This document shows, in pieces, positions 58,751 through 64,000 of a stretch of DNA of 64,000 nucleotides. Every line of letters begins with the position of its first letter. Position 1 is the stretch's first letter. Position numbers and translations under genes: made by a program. The notes under the pieces are model-generated. The model was not told the origin of the DNA and searched no databases. It saw only the letters and a program-made list of their open reading frames with translations. Where the stretch lies: assembly GCF_010091945.1 (NCBI RefSeq), contig NZ_WVIE01000007.1, positions 62,001-126,000 of the forward strand, in the 5' to 3' direction. This stretch comes from Myxacorys almedinensis A (GTDB lineage: Bacteria > Cyanobacteriota > Cyanobacteriia > Leptolyngbyales > Leptolyngbyaceae).

Positions 58751-59356
58751 GTGCCAAACTACCTGATTATTTTTACTCGCTATCCTGAGCCTGGGAAAGC
58801 AAAAACTCGTCTCATTCCTGCCTTGGGTGAGGCAGGGGCGGCCGCCTTGCATCGTCAGATGGCTGAAGATACAGTGGCTCAGGCTCAGCGGCTCCAGAAA
58901 GACCAGTCTACTCTATCTCTTGAGGTGCACTTTGCAGGGGGTGACTTGGCGCAGATGCGGCACTGGCTCGGCGAGCAGGGGCAGTATCGATCGCAAGGTT
59001 CAGGAAGTTTGGGGGATCGGCTGATCCAGGCATTTCAGGGTGCCTTTCAGCAGCAGGCGACGGCGGTTGTGGTGATTGGTACCGATTGTCCTAGCTTGCA
59101 AGCTGACTTATTATCGTTGGCATTTGAACGCTTGACAACAGCCGATCTGGTCTTGGGCGAAGCGTCGGATGGGGGATATTACCTGATTGGTTTGCGACAG
59201 CCGACTCCTGAACTGTTCCAAACTATTTCTTGGAGTACCGACGTTGTGTTTCAGCAAACGTTAGCGATCGCACGAAAGTTAAACCTGACTACAGCATTAC
59301 TGCCTGTGCTAGACGATATTGATCGTCCAGAAGATTTAACAACGTTGAAGCGGTAG
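58751..59356 (+). CDS. TIGR04282-type glycosyltransferase (arsenosugar-associated)
   Basis: About 201 residues. The start NYLIIFTRYPEPGKAKTRLIPALG, the VVVIGTDCPSLQADLL segment and DLVLGEASDGGYYLIGL match the TIGR04282 family, related to nucleotidyl/glycosyltransferases, which is associated with arsenosugar biosynthesis in cyanobacteria. The GTG at 58751 is preferred over the in-frame TTG at 58715 because homologues begin near this point. The next gene is the TIGR04283 partner, 29 bases downstream of the stop. Confidence 0.85.
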   Translation: MPNYLIIFTRYPEPGKAKTRLIPALGEAGAAALHRQMAEDTVAQAQRLQKDQSTLSLEVHFAGGDLAQMRHWLGEQGQYRSQGSGSLGDRLIQAFQGAFQQQATAVVVIGTDCPSLQADLLSLAFERLTTADLVLGEASDGGYYLIGLRQPTPELFQTISWSTDVVFQQTLAIARKLNLTTALLPVLDDIDRPEDLTTLKR

Positions 59357-59364
59357 TGTTTACA

Positions 59365-59402
59365 AAATGCTTTCAAAAATCTCAAATGCTTTCAAAAATC
59401 TC
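59365..59402. repeat. 19-bp tandem duplication at a translation start
   Basis: AAATGCTTTCAAAAATCTC is perfectly repeated at 59365-59383 and 59384-59402. Because 19 is not a multiple of three, the two copies of the ATG are in different frames; only the second (59386) opens the glycosyltransferase. Confidence 0.95.
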
Positions 59403-60078
59403 AATTGTAATCCCGGTTCTCAACGAAGCCCACCATCTGTCTAAAACCTTAGCAACCCTAACTGAGGCAACCGGGGTAGACCTAATTGTGGTGGATGGGG
59501 GAAGCCAGGATGACACGATTGCGGTTGCCCAATCTGCCCATGCCAAAGTGATTTCTGCTCCGGCGGGTCGAGCCGCTCAGATGAATGCCGGAGCCGCGAT
59601 CGCAACGGGAGAGATTCTCCTATTTCTCCATGCCGACACTCAGCTTCCCTTAAGCTTTGAGACCCTGATTCGAGGCACCCTTGCCCAACCGCGCACCATC
59701 GCAGGCGCGTTTGACCTGACCATAGACGCGCCTGGGTTTGGTGTGCGGCTGGTGGAATGGGGAGTCCATCTGCGATCGCGCTATCTGCAACTCCCCTACG
59801 GGGATCAGGCGATCTTTCTGCCGAAACCTGTTTTTCACGCCGTGGGTGGGTTTCCAGATTTGCCAATTATGGAAGATTTTGAGTTGGTGCAACGCCTGCA
59901 TCAACACGGCAAAATCGCCATCGTTCCTGCTCCGGTGATAACGTCTGGGCGGCGCTGGCAAAGGCTGGGCGTGCTGCGAACCACCTTGGTGAATCAACTA
60001 GTGATCGGCGCTTACGTTTTAGGCATCTCGCCCGATCTCATTCGCCGGTGGTATCGCTCTGGGTTGGGGCGAGGGTGA
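59386..60078 (+). CDS. TIGR04283-type glycosyltransferase (arsenosugar-associated)
   Basis: A family 2 glycosyltransferase of about 230 residues. It begins LSKISIVIPVLNEAHHLSKT and shows IVVDGGSQDDT with the nucleotide-binding Asp, HADTQLPLSFETL with the metal-binding DxD-like site and GDQAIFLPKPVF. This fits TIGR04283, the partner of TIGR04282. The upstream in-frame GTG at 59356 overlaps the previous gene and is less likely than ATG 59386. arsM, needed for arsenosugar methylation, is not in the window. Confidence 0.87.
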   Translation: MLSKISIVIPVLNEAHHLSKTLATLTEATGVDLIVVDGGSQDDTIAVAQSAHAKVISAPAGRAAQMNAGAAIATGEILLFLHADTQLPLSFETLIRGTLAQPRTIAGAFDLTIDAPGFGVRLVEWGVHLRSRYLQLPYGDQAIFLPKPVFHAVGGFPDLPIMEDFELVQRLHQHGKIAIVPAPVITSGRRWQRLGVLRTTLVNQLVIGAYVLGISPDLIRRWYRSGLGRG

Positions 60079-60174
60079 GGGCGAATCTAACCCTCATACC
60101 AAATTGATTTTTCACCGCGACAGATCCTCGACCTCCCCCAACTATTTAGGGTGTTGATAGCGATCGCATCTACC

Positions 60175-60205
60175 CAAAAAACTCCCCCCAACCACTGAGG
60201 AGAGT
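60175..60205 (-). terminator. Intrinsic terminator after ndhJ
   Basis: On the minus strand ACTCTCC (60205-60199) pairs with GGGGAGT (about 60187-60181) with one G-U pair, followed by TTTTTT (60180-60175). It is located about 25 bases after the ndhJ stop codon. Confidence 0.75.
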
Positions 60206-60227
60206 CTTCAGTCAAAACACAGTCAAT

Positions 60228-60755
60228 TTAGTAAGCGTCTTGCAGTTCGTAAAAGTCTTGCGAGATGTAGTCTTTTCGCAAAGGATAGCCCACCCAATCT
60301 TCCGGCATGAGTAAGCGCTTTAGATTTGGGTGTCCTTCGTAGATGATGCCGTACATATCGAAAGACTCGCGCTCTTGCCAATCTGCCGCCTTCCAAATCC
60401 AAAAAACCGACGACACTCTCGGATTGTCGCGAGGGAGAAAGACTTTCAGCCGCACCTCATCCGGGCGATCTGCGTTATCCGAGCATTTTACCAAATGGTA
60501 GAAACTGACCAACTCTTTGCCTGGGCCAGAATCGTATGCGCCTTGGCACTGGAGATAATTGAACCCATTGGCATGCAGCGCCATGCAAAACGGAACTAAC
60601 AGTTCGGGTTCCACCTTGATTATCTCAACACCACTGGCGTCTCTTCCCATGAATTCATGGTCAAAGCCCTGTTCAGTCAGCCACTTAGACGACTTGCCCG
60701 CTTCCACAATCGGAGCCGCTTCAGCCGTTGGTTGCTTGGTTTCTTCTTCAGCCAC
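60228..60755 (-). CDS. ndhJ: NAD(P)H-quinone oxidoreductase subunit J
   Basis: Hydrophilic-arm subunit of cyanobacterial NDH-1 on the thylakoid membrane, related to the 30-kDa subunit of complex I (NuoC). The 175 residues contain [32 protein letters not shown] and [16 protein letters not shown], the family signature. Its start overlaps the end of ndhK by 8 bases in the ndhC-ndhK-ndhJ operon. Confidence 0.97.
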   Translation of the reverse strand: MAEEETKQPTAEAAPIVEAGKSSKWLTEQGFDHEFMGRDASGVEIIKVEPELLVPFCMALHANGFNYLQCQGAYDSGPGKELVSFYHLVKCSDNADRPDEVRLKVFLPRDNPRVSSVFWIWKAADWQERESFDMYGIIYEGHPNLKRLLMPEDWVGYPLRKDYISQDFYELQDAY

Positions 60756-61479
60756 GATCGCGACCCTCCTGTTCTGCTTCTTTCAGTGCCGCCGGAATCG
60801 GTAAGCCCATTGCCTCTGCAAGTTCGCGAGGCGGAGCATTGCGAGAATCTAACTGGAGATAGGCTCCATCGTGGATCGGCTTAGCCACCTTCATATTGTG
60901 GGTGGTGCTGTAGTAGCGATGGGTCTGAAGCAGCGCCCCGCGCTCTTGAATCGATTCGTTGGAAATTTTCTTCCGCAGTTTGATGATGGCATCTACGATC
61001 GCTTCTGGGCGAGGTGGGCATCCCGGCAAATACACATCAACGGGAATCAGTTTGTCTACTCCTCGCACGGCGGATGGCGAATCCACGCTAAACATGCCAC
61101 CGGTGATGGTGCAAGCACCCATGGCGATCACATATTTCGGTTCGGGCATCTGTTCGTAAAGCCGCACTAATGCCGGAGCCATTTTCATCGTGATCGTGCC
61201 GGCTGTAATGATCAAGTCAGCTTGGCGGGGGCTAGACCGGGGAACCAGCCCAAAGCGATCGAAGTCGAAGCGCGAGCCGATCAACGCCGCAAACTCGATA
61301 AAGCAGCAAGCCGTCCCAAACAGAAGCGGCCAAAGACTCGATAATCTTGACCAGTTATACAAGTCGTCTACGGTGGTGAGAATGACGTTTTCAGACAGTT
61401 CTTGGGTCACCGAAGGACGCTCGATGGGGTTGACGAGCGACTCTGTATTAGTAGCCGCCGTTTGAGGATTCATGACCAT
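60748..61479 (-). CDS. ndhK: NAD(P)H-quinone oxidoreductase subunit K
   Basis: Iron-sulfur subunit (NuoB/PSST type) that carries the N2 cluster close to the plastoquinone site. Cysteines of the 4Fe-4S site appear in [20 protein letters not shown] and LPGCPPRPE. The start may be the ATG at 61479 or the ATG at 61473 (MNPQTAAT); both overlap the end of ndhC. The C-terminus is slightly long and charged ([10 protein letters not shown]). Confidence 0.97.
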   Translation of the reverse strand: MVMNPQTAATNTESLVNPIERPSVTQELSENVILTTVDDLYNWSRLSSLWPLLFGTACCFIEFAALIGSRFDFDRFGLVPRSSPRQADLIITAGTITMKMAPALVRLYEQMPEPKYVIAMGACTITGGMFSVDSPSAVRGVDKLIPVDVYLPGCPPRPEAIVDAIIKLRKKISNESIQERGALLQTHRYYSTTHNMKVAKPIHDGAYLQLDSRNAPPRELAEAMGLPIPAALKEAEQEGRDRG

Positions 61480-61832
61480 TCCAACGCTCCTTTACGCCAA
61501 GCGTAGACGAGACCAACAACGAGAATCGCAATAAAGATCAGGGCTTCGATAAACGCGAGTAAGCCTAAGCGACTAAACGCGACAGCCCAAGGATACAGAA
61601 AGACGGTTTCAACATCGAAGATTACAAAGATCAGAGCAAACATGTAATAGCGAATGTTGAACTGAATCCATGCCCCTCCGATTGGCTCCATGCCAGATTC
61701 GTAAGTGGTGCGCCGTTCGGGTCCGCGCCGACTAGGGCGAACTACTTTTGATGCCACCAGTGCCAAGATCGGCACCAAGCTGCACACTAGTAGAAAGCCT
61801 AAGAGATATTCGTAGCCGCTTAAAACAAACAC
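61470..61832 (-). CDS. ndhC: NAD(P)H-quinone oxidoreductase subunit 3
   Basis: Membrane subunit (NuoA type) of NDH-1, 120 residues with three transmembrane segments (about 8-28, 60-82, 88-110). The conserved loop [20 protein letters not shown] and the [11 protein letters not shown] segment are diagnostic. First gene of ndhC-ndhK-ndhJ, overlapping ndhK. Confidence 0.97.
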   Translation of the reverse strand: MFVLSGYEYLLGFLLVCSLVPILALVASKVVRPSRRGPERRTTYESGMEPIGGAWIQFNIRYYMFALIFVIFDVETVFLYPWAVAFSRLGLLAFIEALIFIAILVVGLVYAWRKGALEWS

Positions 61833-62021
61833 CGTAAATTGCTGCCTCTATTTGAGATAGGGGTTGAAGATCGTTTGTTAACGATGCTTCACGCTCTATT
61901 ATAGGGCGATGCCTTCGGCTCTGATGTTGGAAAACCCTGATATTTCCTTAAAATCGCGCTACTTCTTTCAGATGATAGAGATTGAGTTGGCTTGATAGTA
62001 AGGCGTGGGCGGTGGGAGAAT

Positions 62022-62429
62022 TTACTGCGATCGCGCGACTAAACAAACGATCGCGTTGACCAAAGCGTAAGAGTCAAAGGGTTTAGATAGGTAATGCTGA
62101 AATCCGGCGAAGTCTGGATTGTCTTGCAGGGTGCTTAAAGTTTCGCCTGTTAGTGCGATCGCAGGCGTGTGGCTCTGCCGCTCTGCATCTTGATGCTGCA
62201 AATGCCGAAGCACATCGATGCCTGTGCCATCAGGGAGGCGGATATTACTGAGCAAAACATGAGGCTGAAAGCCACGGTCTAAAATTTGCAGTCCTTCTCT
62301 GACCGAGCCAGCCGTGACTACTGTTGCCCCCTGATGTTCTAGTAAAACAGTGAGGGCTATGCGAGTAATCGCTTCATCTTCAACAACGAGTACTTGAACG
62401 TGAGTCAGGGTGGGGGGTTGATCGGGCAA
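62022..62429 (-). CDS. Receiver-domain protein without phospho-acceptor Asp
   Basis: A 135-residue single receiver domain. The acidic pair is present (VLVVEDEA), as are the conserved Thr (IALTGE) and Lys (YLSKPFD). The usual phospho-acceptor Asp after beta-3 is Asn, in HVLLSNIRLPDGTG (codon AAT). It is therefore a pseudo-receiver that likely works by protein contacts, not phosphorylation. No kinase gene is adjacent. Single gene on the minus strand. Confidence 0.88.
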   Translation of the reverse strand: MPDQPPTLTHVQVLVVEDEAITRIALTVLLEHQGATVVTAGSVREGLQILDRGFQPHVLLSNIRLPDGTGIDVLRHLQHQDAERQSHTPAIALTGETLSTLQDNPDFAGFQHYLSKPFDSYALVNAIVCLVARSQ

Positions 62430-62653
62430 GTTAATGAACTACGCTAGACGATTTTTAAGGTCTCAGGGCAATCAGAGGATGCCTTCCGAAACGGATTGTA
62501 GACAGACGCCGACTCGCTAGTTTTATTCTTCTAAAATATTCTATAGGATAGATTGCCTTTCTCCTTATAAAAAGATCCAACCTCAAGAGATCCAATCTAA
62601 AGGATGAGCGCTCTATTCTAGGATAGGTAGAAAATTGCTCATGAGACATAGGT

Positions 62654-63769
62654 ATGGCAAGTGTCCAGTTAGACGGCATCTCACGGCGATTTGGCAAATC
62701 TGCGGCAACAGCAAAGCGAGCGTTTGATGGCATCGAGAATATTTCGTTTACCGTTCCAGACGGGCAGTTTTGGGTCTTAGTCGGTCCTTCTGGATGTGGT
62801 AAATCTACAATTTTGAGAACGATCGCCGGGCTGGAAACGGCGACCTCTGGCAATCTTTATATTGGGAAAACGCTAGTCAACCAAGTGCCTGCCCGTCAGC
62901 GCGATGTCGCGATGGTGTTTCAAAATTATGCGCTGTATCCTCACATGAGCGTGGCGGAGAATATTGCCTTTGGGCTAACCATGCGGCAAGTGGATGCGAA
63001 AACGATTCAAGAGCGAGTCGAAACGGTTGCACACATGCTTGATATTGCTCATTTAGTTGATCGCAAACCCAGGCAGCTATCGGGGGGGCAGCAGCAGCGG
63101 GTTGCGTTGGGGCGCGCGATCGCACGTCAGCCGCAAGTGTTTCTCCTTGATGAACCCCTGTCTAATTTAGATGCTCAACTCCGAGACGGTACGCGGGCTG
63201 AGTTGAAGCTACTGCATCAGCGGGTGGGCATTACCACGATTTATGTGACCCACGATCAGGTTGAGGCGATGACGCTGGCAGACCAAATTGTGGTGATCGA
63301 TCGCGGTACGATTCAGCAGATTGGCGCTCCGCAGACCATCTACGATCGTCCGGTCAATCGGATGGTAGCGACCTTTCTAGGGAATCCGCCGATGAATGTT
63401 TTACCGGTTACGTTCACGGGGGCAGGGTTTCAACTGGGTGAACAAAGCATTCCCCTGCCGCCCAGGTTAAAGCCGCAGTATGCGCCTGGGGCACGCTTTG
63501 ATTTGGGCATCCGACCGGAGTCTATCCAAGTCAGCCGCGAGGCGGGGCAACTAAGAGCCGAAGTGAGGGTTGTTGAACCGTTGGGGCGAGAAGTTTTAGT
63601 GCGTGTGGTGCTGCCCGGTGAGCCTCAAGGATTTCAACCGAGTTTGAATGTGCAAATTCGCCCCCAGTTAAACTTGCAGGTGCGCGATCAAATTTTTCTC
63701 ACGTTAGATCTAGAGCAGATGTTTTTGTTTGATCCAGCTACAGGAACGCGAATCTATCCAATTTTGTGA
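62654..63769 (+). CDS. MalK/UgpC-type sugar ABC transporter ATPase
   Basis: A 371-residue ATPase with Walker A VGPSGCGKST, Q-loop MVFQNYALYPHMSV, signature LSGGQQQRVALGRA, Walker B VFLLDEP and the H-loop VTHDQVEAMT. The C-terminal OB-fold domain (about residues 240-370, with LGIRPESIQV) is the regulatory domain typical of CUT1 sugar importers. No permease is next to it. The CUT1 permease genes at 12962-14749 lack an ATPase, so this protein may energise that importer; many bacteria share one MalK-type ATPase among systems. Confidence 0.9.
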   Translation: MASVQLDGISRRFGKSAATAKRAFDGIENISFTVPDGQFWVLVGPSGCGKSTILRTIAGLETATSGNLYIGKTLVNQVPARQRDVAMVFQNYALYPHMSVAENIAFGLTMRQVDAKTIQERVETVAHMLDIAHLVDRKPRQLSGGQQQRVALGRAIARQPQVFLLDEPLSNLDAQLRDGTRAELKLLHQRVGITTIYVTHDQVEAMTLADQIVVIDRGTIQQIGAPQTIYDRPVNRMVATFLGNPPMNVLPVTFTGAGFQLGEQSIPLPPRLKPQYAPGARFDLGIRPESIQVSREAGQLRAEVRVVEPLGREVLVRVVLPGEPQGFQPSLNVQIRPQLNLQVRDQIFLTLDLEQMFLFDPATGTRIYPIL

Positions 63770-63785
63770 TGAATCGCTGTCATGC

Positions 63786-64000
63786 CTACCGCGATCGTAT
63801 CCACTCCCATTCATTCTGCAATCCTTCAAGCAGCTTGATTTGCGGCTGATAGCCAAGTTTGTCTTGCGCTTTAGAAATGTCTGCCGATGTGTGACGGGCA
63901 TCCCCGATCGCGCGTTCAATATGGCGGCGTTGGATGGGTTGATCCACGATCTGTGCCATCGTATCGATCACTTCGGCGAGCACCACGCGGCTTCCGCCTC
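63786..64000 (-). CDS. NAD-dependent epimerase/dehydratase, C-terminal part (runs off window)
   Basis: Minus-strand frame open from the window edge to a stop at 63786. The residues GGSRVVLAEVIDTMAQI and RAIGDARHTSADISKAQDKLGY match the C-terminal end of sugar nucleotide epimerases (UDP-glucose 4-epimerase-like), with TSADISKAQDKLGYQPQ as the substrate-domain signature. The N-terminal Rossmann part lies beyond base 64000. The specific sugar is not predictable. Confidence 0.82.
   Translation of the reverse strand, partial: GGSRVVLAEVIDTMAQIVDQPIQRRHIERAIGDARHTSADISKAQDKLGYQPQIKLLEGLQNEWEWIRSR

Overview
The window is chromosomal DNA of a cyanobacterium. It carries psaL (photosystem I), chlP (chlorophyll and tocopherol phytyl reduction), ndhCKJ (the cyanobacterial NDH-1 complex without the classical NADH module), a thylakoid photosystem-I accumulation-factor-like gene, SLH-domain envelope proteins, and very many copies of the HIP1 octamer GCGATCGC that is typical of cyanobacteria. 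I do not name a genus. Most of the window is ordinary core genome in short mixed-strand operons. Two degraded insertion sequences are present. I see no prophage, plasmid functions or CRISPR array.

Layout. 0-4 kb: psaL, gmk plus a RemA/DUF370 gene, and rqcH. 4-7 kb: a candidate small RNA, then the zinc importer znuA-znuC-znuB behind a metal-type operator. 7-12 kb: surface polysaccharide genes (GT4 glycosyltransferase, polyprenyl-phosphate sugar transferase, gmd and fcl for GDP-L-fucose). 12-20.4 kb: a YebC-family gene, a sugar ABC importer (two permeases, two divergently encoded binding lipoproteins, no ATPase), glucokinase, pdxH and a ROK kinase. 20.4-25 kb: pyrG, an FHA protein, a receiver-histidine kinase hybrid and an unknown gene. 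25.2-27.6 kb: a small accessory patch with a decayed IS1 element that truncates a gene, an aspartic-protease pair and a basic small protein. 28-41.6 kb: the PSI accumulation factor, putA, a coiled-coil protein with an SGNH hydrolase, ispH with a DUF6816 gene, chlP, and pntA-pntB.

41.9-48.9 kb is the most unusual block. Four same-strand genes encode an isochorismatase-like hydrolase, a PAS histidine kinase, a 1260-residue fusion of a NodU/TobZ-type O-carbamoyltransferase with an unassigned middle region and a SAM methyltransferase, and a second isochorismatase-like hydrolase. This is my best candidate for an undescribed small-molecule modification system. An SLH-porin and a ferrochelatase-like protein with a histidine-rich tail follow on opposite strands.

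52.7-64 kb: an alpha/beta-hydrolase-like protein, ilvB with an added zinc ribbon, an IS5-type transposase remnant, tRNA-Thr(CGT), a DUF3493 protein, a beta-helix/SLH protein, two arsenosugar-type glycosyltransferases, ndhC-ndhK-ndhJ, a receiver protein lacking its phospho-acceptor aspartate, a MalK/UgpC-type ATPase that could serve the sugar importer at 13 kb, and the 3' part of a sugar epimerase that runs off the window.
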